Below are positions 45,521 through 58,000 of a stretch of DNA of 60,000 nucleotides, piece by piece. The notes under the pieces were generated by a model, which ran no database searches, was not told the origin of the DNA, and saw only the letters and a program-made list of their open reading frames with translations. How positions within the stretch are numbered: the stretch's first letter is position 1; every line of letters starts with the position of its first letter. The stretch lies in contig OZ037769.1 in assembly GCA_964035545.1 (NCBI GenBank), forward strand, positions 14,318,633 through 14,378,632, in the 5' to 3' direction. A program made the translations under genes and the position numbers. This DNA comes from Bugula neritina. Its lineage: Eukaryota > Bryozoa > Gymnolaemata > Cheilostomatida > Bugulidae.

Positions 45521-48500
45521 ATGTCTGAGACACAAGAAGTGAGTGAAAGTTCAAGGACACTTGAAGGTGACACAGACTCCCAGGTCAAAGGTAAAGACGA
45601 TGATGACACGTCCACTTCAGATCTCGAGTCTAGCTTACATACCCGAAGCAATCTGGATGCAGATGCCGGTGACAGCAGTGATACGTCTGTAGAGACGTCT
45701 GCGGCAGCTATTCCTTCTGCTGCCGGTGATGTGATTAGAGAAACTACTGAGACTGAGTCACAAAGTCCTTCCACAGATGGTGCTGCCGATCAGTCTGTAG
45801 CCGAGATAAATGTTGATAATGAAAGCGGTGCTGCAGCAGACGTTGATAAGGTTTGGATCATCTCCACATCTTTTTGGTTGTTTTTTCCAAAATATATATG
45901 TTTTCAATTTCATAACCTGGTCGTGTTATTTCAAGAGTTGAAGCTATTCAACTCTGTTTCTTTAATAATCCACTTGCATGTTAATTTTCCCTTCACACTA
46001 CTTCGTTTGCTGCAGATTGCTACACCAATTCATTAATAATTATTATTTAAATTGTAATGTTTTCTGTAGATTTCGATATGTTTTGCTGTGTTATTTTCAG
46101 ATTACTACTACTTCCCCTCTAATGGAAGATGTTAAGCAAATGGCTGCTGATTTGCAGAGAAAAGAGGACGGGCCACAGAGCGGCGCTGAAAAAGATGAAT
46201 ATCATTTAAAATGGATAAAGTTTAAAGGTCTGTTTATAGTCTCCCCGTGTACAGTTACTGGTTAGGACCTGTTAGTACCTTCGTAGTACCCAGTATGACT
46301 TCAGTAGGACCCATTAGGACCTCAATAGGGCCTCAGTAGTACTTTAGTAGGACCTTAGTAGTATTATAGGGTTTACTAACTGAATACAGTGATAACATTT
46401 TGAACTACACTATGAAAATGTTGCTACTGGTTGTGTCTTGTTCTTTTATTATAATATACAAGAAATTTTCATCACTTATGCAAGCAGCTTTACTAACTAT
46501 AGTTGTATTACAAGTAGGCCCAGTCTGTTGCTTAAGATCAGGTAGTGTGATGTTGGTAGAAAACTTTCTTTGTATTCATCACATTTTAACCAATAGCATG
46601 CTCTAAATTTTGTGGGTTGTAAAATAATATAAATATAAATTTTCATTTCTTATCAATGCTTCATTGTTACGTTTCGTTTTATTGGTTAGGTCGCTCTGTT
46701 CCAATTGTAACGCAGAATATCAATGGTCCGTGTCCACTAATAGCTATAGTCAATGTGTTGTTCCTCAAGGAGAAGATAACTCTAGATCCATCTGTGGAGA
46801 TTGTGACTTCCAGTCAGCTCATGGGTTACCTAGGAGATATCGTATTACAGGCCACACCTCAGGTTAGCTTCTACTCTATGCAGATATGTGTACTTCTTGT
46901 TCAACAAGTTTATTAGAAAATTTGTTAGTCTATCGTGCGTTTATACTTTTACAGAAAAACTTCCCAATTTTAGTTAATTTCGCTTGCCCAAGGACACTTT
47001 TATAGTCTTACTGAAACTTGATTTTACTTGAATCGCTGAGGCTTTATTCACACTATTTAAGTAAGTCATATAATCGGCAAAGTGAGGATTAAATAAACTC
47101 ATCTACAAGGATTTATCATTCCTTTGATTATTATTTTGAAATGGGCCATTTTCACAAGGCAGTAATTTTGACGAGTGGCTTTTAGAATGCAATGCAACTC
47201 GGGGAAATTGAATTTCTGACTGAGAATTGTGAAGGTATAAACGCACCTTTAGGTGAAAGATAGTTTTGTTTACAGCTCTGGCTATAGATATAATGGGTTT
47301 AGGATAACTATATATGTTGCTATAGGTGAAATAGAAAGTTGTTCAAATAAATTATTAGCTACTTTTGCTCTAGTATTATTCAAAGGTAACTTTATTCTAA
47401 GCAGCTGCTGGTATCATGCTGTAGAACCTGGCCACGGGAGAGCAAGCCAATTGGGAGCAGAACGTCAACGACGCTATTGCCGTCTTTCATAAACTCCAGA
47501 CTGGTCTAGATGTCAATGTGAGGTTTACCGGGTGAGTTGTGAGTAGCCTCATTTCCCGGGACTGTGTTACGGGTGGCATACTGTGCATATTAGCCTTGGT
47601 GCATTGATATGGGCTATTAGAAATGAAGACGACTCCAATTCAACTTTCTAATAGAACTTTTGTTGATGAATATTTATGATTTAGATAAATGTTTACTTGA
47701 CCTTTTAGTTGCTTTAGTTATTAACCATCAATCTAACCAGTTAGTTGAAGGGCTGGGGCTGTGTTGAAGTAACAATTAAATTGTTAAAGTTGTGAAAACC
47801 TGGATAGAGTTTAGCAGGACTGATTTAATTTCATTAGTCTGATGTTTTTGCGTTTTCCCCAGTCATTCCATCTGCTGGTTCATATTTTATTGAACACTTT
47901 GATGGATTGAATAAAATTATGCGTCACATTTAGAGTGCAGGACTTTGAGTACACTCCGGAGTGTGTAGTCTTTGATCTCCTGAACATATCCCTGTACCAC
48001 GGGTGGCTGGTGGACACCGCCCTTCCGGATACGGTGCAGGCTGTGGGGAATCTCACCTACAACCAGCTGGTGGAGATGATAATAGAGAACCAGGCGAGTT
48101 CAGACACGTCCAAGTCTACTCAAGGTGAGTGGTCAAAGGATCAGTTTGTATGAGATAGGGGTCACAATGTTAGTCTTCCATCTCAGTGCTGCATCTAGTG
48201 AAAGCACTGGGTGCCTGTGACACTTCATCTCATGTGTCTCTTCTATCAACATAACTCTCTGTAACAAGGCAGCTTCTTAGCAACACATTTATATACAAAT
48301 GGTAGGGCTTTAGAGCTGCTTCTAATAACTCACAGCTGCTGTTGATACATTTCTTGTCTGTATTTGACCAAATTTGACCAAATGGTTGCCTGGGGGACGA
48401 AGAAAAACTTGTGTTTCCTTGCCTGTTCTCATTCCTCTCACTTGCTCTCACTTGCTCTCACTGTCTAGAATAGTTTGAGCAGATGATTATTCTTATCTTT

Positions 48501-50605
48501 ATTTCATTTTGAAATGGTGATATTTTGAAATGGTATATTAGTGACGTTTTATCCTGTAGCCTTGCTCGGTCAGCTCTTTCTGGATGAGAGTGCGTCACAG
48601 TTGACTTACCACGGTCTCTCAGAACTCTCCTGCACTCTGGCAGAAGACAACATGGCCGTCTTCTTCCGGAATAATCACTTTAGCACTATATACAAGCACA
48701 GAGTAAGTGATATCTGCAGTAAAAGTATTATATACAAACGCAGGGTAAGTGTTTATCTGCAGTAGAAAGTTTGAATTTAAACAAACCTCTAATAATTAAT
48801 CAGTAATATTTTCTCCTAAAACTTATTGGGAGTTGTCTGTTAATGTACATCTCAGATTTACAATACAAATAGTTCTACAAAGGGACAGTCGTTGTCTAGT
48901 GGTTAGAACACTGGCTTAACCTGCCACACCATCTCGGCTAAAGTAGAGAAACACAGCCTATAACCTTAGAATCATATTTCACGACACCCTGTGAATACTT
49001 TTAACGATATTTTATTTTAAATAATCCAACAGAGTTCTGACTTTTTTTACTTTCTCCACTTTTGTTCTTGTCTACTTATTATGGCCAGTATTTACACTGA
49101 ATTTCACGTTTGTTCATGTCTGTGATATGTAATAAATCAATCAATCAATTATTGTCAGAAATTATCCAGGAGACTCAAATAAAGTTAGGTTTATTAGTGA
49201 AGGGGAATAGGCTGTACACTCCTTATTTTCACCAGGAGGAGCTGTTTCTGCTAGTCACTGACCAGGGCTACCTCCGGGAGAGCCAGGTAGTCTGGGAGAC
49301 AATGTCCAACGTAGAAGGAGACGGTTTCCTGGTAGACTCTTGCTTCCACACCGCTCACAGGCTAAACAGGGACCCTGTACCCCCACCCGCAGTCCCCTTG
49401 AACGTTGAGCAACAAATGGAACAAGAGTGAGTCATGCTGTATTTAGTAATTAATGTCGCAACTCTAAAATGTTTACTCAGTTGTGTATTTTGATAGAAGT
49501 TTTTTTGCTGTAGTCATGTATTTGTGTTCCAAGGTTTTATATTGTTCAATTTTTTTTCCATTGTTCGATCGAAACTAGTAGTAAAGCTGTGTGACACACA
49601 CTTCTTTACTCTGAGCTGTACTTTGACAGCATTTAGAATGTGTTCCAATATACCCTAGCTTCAGTTCCTCAACCGATGTGTTGTATTACTTGTAGTCGTC
49701 TCCTCGCACTCTCGCTGAACCAACAGGAAGCGCCTGCAGCTAACAGGGCCTTTACCTCTGAGTCAGAGTGAGTTGTTTAGTCTTGGGAAGTGTTCGCAGG
49801 TGTTTTACTGGCAGTACTCTATCAGTGTATGTACATTGCCTGTTGTGTATGCGTATCTCATATGCTACTTGTACTTATATATATGTATGCAGGACTTGTA
49901 GCTGTGCATATATTACACACACGTACACACACACACACGCACACACACAACACACGCCCACACACATGCACTCACACCTGTAATATATGTTACTTGATAT
50001 AAACAATCTTGTATGGCTTTTAGTGAACAATTTGCCAAGCGGTTGCAATCTGAAGAGGAAAGTCGAGCTGCAATGCAGCAACAACCGTATCAGCAGCAGC
50101 AACCACCCCCGCAGCGCCGGCAGCAGCGTCAGCAACCTCACCGGCAGCAGAGGGACGAATATAGTCATGACTCAAGTTCCTCCCGGTCAGACCGATCCTC
50201 AACAGGAAGTAAAAAAGATAGTACGGTAAGTTGTTCGTGTTTCGGCCACGAAGTAACTAAAATTGTCTTCTCTCCTTGTCTTCTGCCCTGGCTGTGTGTT
50301 GTGTAGCATGTACCGAGTTTGGTTTTTGCTCAGATCTGAAATTGAAAACTCACATAATTCTAGTTTAAGCTAATTACAGATTTATAGCTGGCAACATTGA
50401 CTAAATGAATCAATCAATTTTACTGGTATTCCTGCAAACCATTATGTTATTTCCTTAGAGGTGCTGAAAATATTTCGCTATATACTAAATGATAGTGACT
50501 AATATTTGTCCAGGTTGCGAGTCTTGGCTAATTCAAATAACTTCCGCACGCTTCTGTTTGCAAATAACGTCACGTCTTCTCTGTTTACAGTGCGTTATCT
50601 TGTGA
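45521..50605 (+). CDS. MINDY-1/2 (FAM63) lysine-48 deubiquitinase, 10 exons
   Basis: Exons: 45521-45850, 46101-46227, 46690-46862, 47425-47531, 47934-48124, 48560-48702, 49236-49426, 49696-49767, 50024-50225, 50591-50605. They join in phase to 516 residues. The start is the ATG of MSETQEVSESS; residues 1-110 are acidic, Ser/Thr-rich and disordered. The catalytic domain (about 125-405) contains VTQNINGPCPL with the nucleophile cysteine and the oxyanion glutamine, TGLDVNVRFTG, and FFRNNHFSTIYKHR with the catalytic histidine. Next come ALSLNQQ and EQFAKRLQSEEESRAA, the ubiquitin-interacting MIU-type helices that direct the enzyme to K48-linked chains, then a Gln-rich tail. The last exon encodes only CVIL and the stop, a CaaX prenylation box with a terminal Leu favouring geranylgeranyl. 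The product should trim K48 polyubiquitin and may be membrane-tethered. Exon 6 has a duplicated donor. Confidence 0.92.
48687..48770 (+). repeat. 42-bp tandem duplication of an exon end and splice donor
   Basis: TATATACAAGCACAGA|GTAAGT at 48687 is repeated as TATATACAAACGCAGG|GTAAGT at 48729. Donors are at 48703 and 48745. Both leave phase 0 and the frame between them is open (14 residues), so both could join the acceptor at 49235. Confidence 0.85.
48888..48960 (+). mobile_element. Partial tRNA-derived SINE head, copy e
   Basis: CAGTCGTTGTCTAGTGGTTA resembles the heads of the other SINE copies, with AACACTGGCTTAA after it. The core and tail are not recognisable, so it is truncated or belongs to a related family. 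It lies in a MINDY intron. Confidence 0.45.
49915..49980. repeat. (CA)n microsatellite
   Basis: Short interrupted CA array in intron 8 of the MINDY gene. Confidence 0.9.
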
Positions 50606-52607
50606 CGTGACAGGAAGTCAGCTGTGATCAATACCAAGATCTCTCCTCTACCTTCACAACTGTTTATAGTGAAACAGATATGAAACCTCTAGCGTAGTCT
50701 GTGCATGCGTGGTGGCCATGTTATAGTAACTCCATATTTGGAAATAGACTCTGTGATGTTTATGTCTTAGATTAGCATATTGTTGCATACAGTTAATGAG
50801 TATTCTACCGTTATTAAGTGATCTACTCATTGTGCTAAGCTGTGCAACTGGCTAACTGCATTCTAGTCACATTAATGTTACCTTCTGTCTTGGTGACTAA
50901 TCAGGCTTTAGTTTACTATAATTTCACTACTTCCTCATTTTTCGTCTGCTAGTCACTGTTAAGTACTAATACTAGCTGGTGGTAGCTAGTAGTTACTGCT
51001 AGTCACTGTTAAGTACTAATACTAGCTGGTGGTAGCTAGTAGTTACTGCTAGTCACTGTTAAGTACTACTACTAACTGGTAGTCACTAGTAGTTATCAAT
51101 AATAGTTGGCAGAAGACGCTACTAATATAAGTACATTGGATATATTTTACTCACAAATTTTATAAACTTTGTATCCAATACATACTCAAACATCATATGC
51201 AATATTCGAATGGCATTTCCTGTTAGTTGTTTTATCGCTGATTAATCACAGTTTAAAGTATTTATAACATACCATATTGACTTTATTTATATGTATTTGT
51301 GATATTCATGTGTAATTTTCTGTAGTAACTTTTATAATAAAATTTTGGGGTTCTGGGACTAATTTAATATACTCTTCATATGGCTAGTTGCAGCTAGTTC
51401 TTATTTGCAATGCTATTATATGCTTTTACTTTCTTTTAATATATGTTTTATGTCAAATTGTATTTAATTAGTAATATATACTGCAATGTTACTGCTTTAT
51501 TATAATAAAATATATGTTATTGGTTTATCATGGCTGTTTATCGTTCAGTAAGATTATCCTCAATGTGGAAGTGAATAATTATTGTCATAATCACCAGCTA
51601 TGACATCATCCATAACAGATCATCTGACTCATGCACTGTATATCTGCATTATTACTCTGAACAACAATCTTGTGTAAAATAATTATGTTGTTTATATTAT
51701 ACTCATGCATGCAGTATCAAATTTACTTGTGTTTCTGAAAGTCTTTTGTTACTTGCTGTCACCCAACACTTATCTAAATCATTGAAAAATTTGTAGAGAA
51801 TAGTCAAGTTGATCTATCAATAACCAAACCTGTTCATATATAGAAATAGAATCCAGATTGTATAAGACACGGTGCCAACATTGATGTGTTGCTCGCAAAC
51901 ATGATTAAAATATGATGCTTAAATGCAACTTTCCCAGCATTTTTTGTTTTCCTACAAGTTGTTAAAATGTTATATTTATACGGTGTAGTGTTGGTTTGAG
52001 TAGTTATGTTTCTAACGTTGTATACAATATTATATGCTAGGTAGCCAAAGACCTTCAATTTAGCTCAACCAAAGAGCCAATACTCTTTAATTGAGACTTT
52101 GATTTGTGTCACAACAGCATTGGAATCATTTAATACGTCTTATGTAATATTTATTATGTCACTATTTAAATGCTTTACAAGTAAGAATTTTATTTGGAAG
52201 CAAGAAAACTTTTTTTTTAAATAAATGGTTCTGCTTTTTGAAGTTAACTTTAGCTTGTTTACTCTAAATGTATATTTTTATGTAATGGATATAATTTGTT
52301 TATTGCTATATAATTAATATAATAATTTTATAATAACAAACTTATATTTATATGTGAGTTAATTATTAAAAGTTGGATGGTGTATAGCCGGAAATTATAC
52401 TTTATATCATTATAACTATTCTGATAAGTGTGTTTAGTATACATGTATTTATCTGCAAAGAGCAAGTTTAAACAAGGTAGTATAACTGGAGTGCAAATGC
52501 ATGGGAGAGAACACCTGTATGGTTTTAATCATACTTGAGGTTTAAAAGATGCTTTATTTTGTCTAACAGCCTACACAGCCAGCATTAAGCAAGTTACTTC
52601 TCAGACT
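50606..52607. other. MINDY 3' flank and upstream region of D8C gene 2
   Basis: No coding sequence is supported. It probably includes the MINDY 3' UTR. AATAAA-type signals occur near 51337 (ATAATAAAATTTTGG) and later. It also holds a 50-bp tandem repeat, listed separately. The last 100 bp should hold the promoter and 5' UTR of the second D8C gene. Confidence 0.55.
50948..51097. repeat. 50-bp tandem repeat x3
   Basis: Copies start at 50948, 50998 and 51048 with GCTAGTCACTGTTAAGTACT. The first two are identical; the third is diverged. They are rich in CTAG and TAGT and partly self-complementary. They lie in the MINDY 3' flank. Confidence 0.9.
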
Positions 52608-53321
52608 ATGCAGTTCATTACGTTCATACTGTTAGCTTTTGCGTCTGCAGCCTACGCTGTCAGTCTATCCGCTGTGGAACAGCAAGAACTCCGTAAACTC
52701 GACAGCAAGACTAACATCTTAAAAAACGAGGTCACTTCCGAATGTCCTCAATTTACTTACAACTTTCCTTCAGGCAAGGAAGTCGCAGGAAACGCCAAGT
52801 TTAGCGTTCAACTCGAGGCAAAACAAGAAGAATACGCAAAAGTTTTCAAAGAGCTCTACAAATGTCATCAGTGGAAATTGCTCTCCAAGCCACAAGAGTG
52901 TCTAACGGCAGAAAAACTTACAGAGTCATGGCGTCTCAATCATAACGGGAGTAACATTCGACCAGGTGGAGCTAACTCTCAGGACGGATACGCATGCGAT
53001 CTCAACGACAGCAACCGTTGGTTCAGGTTTACCGGTGCTGCCGGTAACAGATTGCTCAACTCTTGTCCGAAGGTCAACAGTTGCGGCAGCAAGTATCCGA
53101 TCTGGTCCGATGCCGAAATGCCAACTGCTGTCGGCCAGGCAGTAGCTATTGACGGGTATGTTGTCCTTGAAGAGGGGTATTGTAAATATTGGACAGTACC
53201 ACTGGGGGTGATGAAATGTACTGATTATTTAGAAGATGACTTTATTTACAAGTTGTCAGCCTCTGCAGGCGGCTCTAGCTCTTATTCGTGTGGCAATGGA
53301 GCCTTCTGTGGTATGGAGTGA
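52608..53321 (+). CDS. Secreted D8C-domain protein 2, intronless
   Basis: One uninterrupted frame of 237 residues. Residues 1-17 are a signal peptide (MQFITFILLAFASAAYA). About 20-92 are a charged helical region with cysteines in the same places as the paralogue (SEC, KCH). About 97-237 are the D8C domain: CLTAEKLTESWRLNHNGSN, YACDLNDSNRWFRF, AGNRLLNSCP, SCGSKYPIWSDAEMP, GAFCGME. It lacks the Thr/Pro linker of the copy at 36184. AATAAA lies at 53374, 53 nt after the stop. Both copies are single-exon on the same strand, 16 kb apart, with the TTAA element and MINDY gene between them. The role is unknown; a mucus or extracellular-binding protein would fit the fold. Confidence 0.9.
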   Translation: MQFITFILLAFASAAYAVSLSAVEQQELRKLDSKTNILKNEVTSECPQFTYNFPSGKEVAGNAKFSVQLEAKQEEYAKVFKELYKCHQWKLLSKPQECLTAEKLTESWRLNHNGSNIRPGGANSQDGYACDLNDSNRWFRFTGAAGNRLLNSCPKVNSCGSKYPIWSDAEMPTAVGQAVAIDGYVVLEEGYCKYWTVPLGVMKCTDYLEDDFIYKLSASAGGSSSYSCGNGAFCGME

Positions 53322-55006
53322 CAGTTTAGTACAATTTTAAATTGATATCACTGACATATGCAATAGTGTTTTAAATAAAAAGTCTTATATGAAATATACA
53401 ATATTTAACTACGCAAATAAATTAAGACTGAATAAATATACATAAACGTTTTGTTATTTACTATTTAAGAAACTGTAACAAACATATAAATTATATGCAT
53501 ATTGTAAAGATTTTCACAAGAATGATTCTTATTTGATGTTATATACAAAATATTAGCTTACGTATTATTATACTCAGCCAAAAAATAATTGTAATATTAC
53601 AATTATTATATAACTAGTTGCAAAAATAACATTGAAAAACAATTATTTATTTTAGGGTACAAGATTTTCCAGCGATCAGTTTAAAATTAGATTATTTCTG
53701 TAATCCAAAGTAGTTAACTTTATAGGCTACTGCAGCTTATATTGTAATTATGAAATGCAGTTTTAAGTTACATTATTGCAGTTTTTGTTAAACAATAATT
53801 ATAATTGATTACCAATTACCAATTGAAATATAGGGAAACAAATTAGTCATAATAATTGTTGCACTTCAAAATTGTTTGCATGACCATCATATAAAAAACA
53901 AAAATTAACAAAGCATAATATAAATACAAATCGACATAGCGCTTGGTATTTCATATTTGAGAGTTGTTTACCCACAGAAAATTATTATAATAAACAAAGT
54001 TGTCTTCTCAACTTGTTTTAGTGCTTCGAAGAGGTGTCAACTTCTAAAATTCTTTGTTTTAGTCTTGAAGCATTTTTCATATCTAAATTAATACCATCAG
54101 ATTTTATTTATATATCTTTCAGTCGAATTTTAGCATAAATGTGAATATTTTCATTTCTAAGTGAAATTAAATGTATGCAAAAAATGTGTTTCTGGTTGAT
54201 TTCTTGAGAATGTGTCCAGGTATTTATAAGAACTATTCAAATGCACGAGCAAGTTTCTCTCAAATTCACCTTGTTCAAGTCTTCATTTTGTTAAGCTTAG
54301 TCATGCGTGCTGAAATTAAAAATGTATGGATATTAAATGCCCCGTTGAGCACGACAATAACATCGGTGGTATTGCTATTCGTGGAATACCACGTTAGCTC
54401 CGCCTAATAAAGTAACCACTTTGTTTTGGTAGAACAAGTACGGGCAAGTACAAGATGACCGTATCAGCACGCGTTTATTAGAAACCTAGGTTACACAAAT
54501 TCTTCAATCTGTAGTAATCAAATTTATATTCAGGCAGTGATTGTGTATTTGCTTTTAGTTATTGTTGCTTGGAAATTTGATTTTTTTCAACACGCTTACA
54601 AAACTTTGCTGATGAGTATAACTCTGTAACAAACCTCAACTTACCAGATTCTAAAAGCTTTAAGACAACGCAGGAGAGAAGGCAAAACCAACTACTCGCC
54701 ATAGCTTCACTCCTAGGTATTCGTTCACTACGCTGCAGTGTCGCAGTTTTATTGAATATCGATTATAATATTGATCTAACTTGATTATTGGTTATATCGT
54801 CCATTCGATCACGTACAGTTATACTAACAGTGACAAATCTTAGATATTGATTAAAGTGTGCTGTGCAAGAATGTAACAAGCTCTGGCTGGAAACAAGAAA
54901 TCACAATTTGTTGATCTTGATGCTGGAATACAACTTAGAGTTGAACTTGCAGTCTGCTAGAGTCGTACTCGTACTCGACTTGTTAGCTTGATAGTCGCTG
55001 GAGATT
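53322..55006. other. Intergenic stretch between D8C gene 2 and the meteorin-like gene
   Basis: The first ~60 bp form the D8C 3' UTR. The rest is AT-rich up to about 54200, then somewhat richer in GC up to the meteorin-like start, which may mark the promoter area. A small hairpin, GTGGTATT with AATACCAC, lies at about 54367-54393. No gene is seen. Confidence 0.55.
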
Positions 55007-58000
55007 ATGATTTGGAGAAAACTGCTTATATTGAACCCTCTATCTGGGATTATATTATACCTTATATTAAACTTATCTAACTGTGCAAAAGACAGCCTCT
55101 GTCGTCATAAAATTTGGTAAGTAAATACTAAATTACTTACTCTTAATAATGCATGAGTTATTGCTATATCTTATAAATAATTATAATATAATTATATTAT
55201 TTATAATAAGCATAATGCTTTGAACACTTCCTATTGGTATTGAATCTAATATTTTTGTCCTCTTTACTTTGCAATAGCAATTCAAAGATTTCACATGCAG
55301 AGTTAAATGCTTTTCTATCGACTACTTTTCTGCTATCACTATATGAGTAGGTCAATGTCTACAGTAATAATAATAATATAAATGTTAGTTATTACTATTA
55401 GACATTAGACGTTAGTAATAGTATTACTATTAGTATTAGTGTAGCTATGCCTATAGCTATGCCTATTGCCTATTGGCACTACTAAATGCTGAAAAGCCTC
55501 AGTATGAGTTTTAAGTAATATTTTAAGTAAGAATTGGGGTATAAATTGAAGGTCTCTAACACTAAAACTAGTATATTCAAATGGAAATTGTATACTAAGG
55601 CATCTTGACTTAGGCATACAATCATAATACTGATGTATAATTAAACATAAAAGGACACTTTGATCTAGGGTTGTTAGGAATATACAATATTATAAATTAT
55701 AATGAATATTACACTGTCCAAACATTGTTATCACAATCATAATGGTAGTAGACTGTAATTACTAGTTGCTGTGTGGAGTGATGCCATACTCTGATATTTT
55801 GAGTATCTTTATAATAGTTATTTTTAGAAGAAACCACATTCAATTAATATTGTTGCTTGTGCAATTACTATAACTAAATGAAAATTATCACCTATTCACT
55901 GTTACAAACATTATTTAATTCGAACTATGGCTGTTATTTTGACGAGTATTGCAGCTGGATTTCATTTTGGCTACAAAGCTAATGTCCATGTGTTTGCCCT
56001 TTTCCTTATTGAAAGATTTCCAATTGCATAAACCAGGAATACTTGTAACTTTGAAGGTGTTGCAATCATCGAGTACTGATTGATTCACATTACATTAGTG
56101 GCACGCGATTTTCACAATCAGTATAGTTGGACTAATACTGTTAAATAAATGCCACAAATCACGTAACACTCACTTGATATAGCTATAGTATGACTCAAGC
56201 AGTGTGATATTATACGATAATCAATGGTAATTAACATCTTCTTGTTACAATAACCATGAATAGCTAATGAATTAATTATTTCAATATGTTACATGATTAC
56301 AATGCACTTTCATTATACCCCCCACTGGGTGTAGGTTTCCTCTCTACAAAGTTAAGTATGTTTCAAACAAAACTAAATGTAGCTGGCATATTGAGCAATC
56401 TACCAGGATATGGTTACTAGTTAATAATCAGACAGCTATACCAAAGTTTCGAGAGCCTATTGTATAGAACAATGACAGCTTAGCTTAGCTCTGGTGTCTC
56501 TAAAACCTATCTTGGCTACAGGATTGGCAGGGCTGTACCAGTAATTAGCCTGTCACACTGATGAATGATTAATTTATCAATTCTCTACATAACAATGAAT
56601 AACCTGCCTTCATTGCCAAATGCTAATCCAATCGTATAATTGAATACAAAGTGAATAACACACTCCAAAAGTGGAGGTATTTTCAACCATGACGCGTGCC
56701 TTGAAGTTAGACCGATTGATACAGTAACTAAAAATTAAAAAAATAGTTTGAAGCATGAATTACTATATAAACAATATTAAACATTTAATTGAATAAAAAC
56801 ACTTTTTTGGCTTATGTAACCTGAATTAACAGTTAAAATAGCCTTATATCCATACTCTAGAACTTGTCAGTATATGAAGCGAGACAAAGTAGTCCCAAAC
56901 AAAAGGAATTGTATACCAGACAGTGCAACTTTTATTTATACTCATGGTAGTTATATTGACAAAATATTGGTTAATTAATTAAAAAGGGTTTAACCTCAAT
57001 CAAGTCGTGGCTGGAAAGGATGTATATGTGGGCAGATCATCTGGCTTTCTAGTGGTAGACCTCTGCTAAACTTAGCTCCTGGCAGTCAGTCAGCCAATGA
57101 GAGAGAATACAAACCCTTTTACTTGGTTAACTGTTGAATATCTGACATTTCCTCCTGACCAGTCAAATGTCGCTGCCTGTTAATCTAACTAAAAATGTCG
57201 TAATATCACAGCAGCTGGGTATTATAAAATTAATAATATATAATTATCATTGTAATAGCTACTAAAGTTTCTTTGTACTAGAAGGGCGCCTATTATGTGG
57301 CTATCTGTAACCAAATTGCTGTGATTTATCAACCATAGAAATTATCTTGGTGGTTTGACAATATGTAATACAATAGAACCTGGATAGAGGTGAAATATTA
57401 AATTCTCCATTTTCTATTTGAATTGGCTAGGCTTGACAATCCTGTCAAAATAGCAAAGAGTTACATTTAATTAAAGTTTGAAGTAACTATTTTTGATTTA
57501 TATTTGGGAGTGTCTCTTTTTAACATCAAATTAGTATTTGCACTGTAGGTGTATATAATACAAACTGACTCTTAGTTATTCTAAACCTGCTATTTTTAGC
57601 CCGGTCTTGCTTTCTAAACTAGATTATTGCATAATAGTTGTTATCAAAAAGAATAATTAGAATTAACTTTTGATGAAAATTATAGAATTAAATATGTAAA
57701 CCTGTGGAAAAATTTCTTTTTATTGCAAATTTCAAATATATTTGCAATGAGTCATGTAGACTGACACCCTAAATTTATATTCTATTAATCAATCAAATTG
57801 AATCTTTTCCAAAGACAAATTAATGAGCATCTACCCTTAGCTGTCACAGTATTTACTTCAAACTTCGTCATTCCTTAGATTTCTGTTTCAAATGGAGGGT
57901 TTTGCTGAGTAAATCAAATTTCAATGCCTTCACCTGACATAACAGCTTGAGTAGTTTATTCCTTTCATCACGATCAGCCCACAAGTGCAACTCAAATATT

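Noticed and set aside
46262-46375. Degenerate ~13-bp repeat around CAGTAGGACCT in a MINDY intron
   Set aside because: Too irregular for a function to be argued; noted only as low-complexity sequence.
54367-54393. Small hairpin GTGGTATT / AATACCAC
   Set aside because: An 8-bp stem is expected by chance in a region this long.
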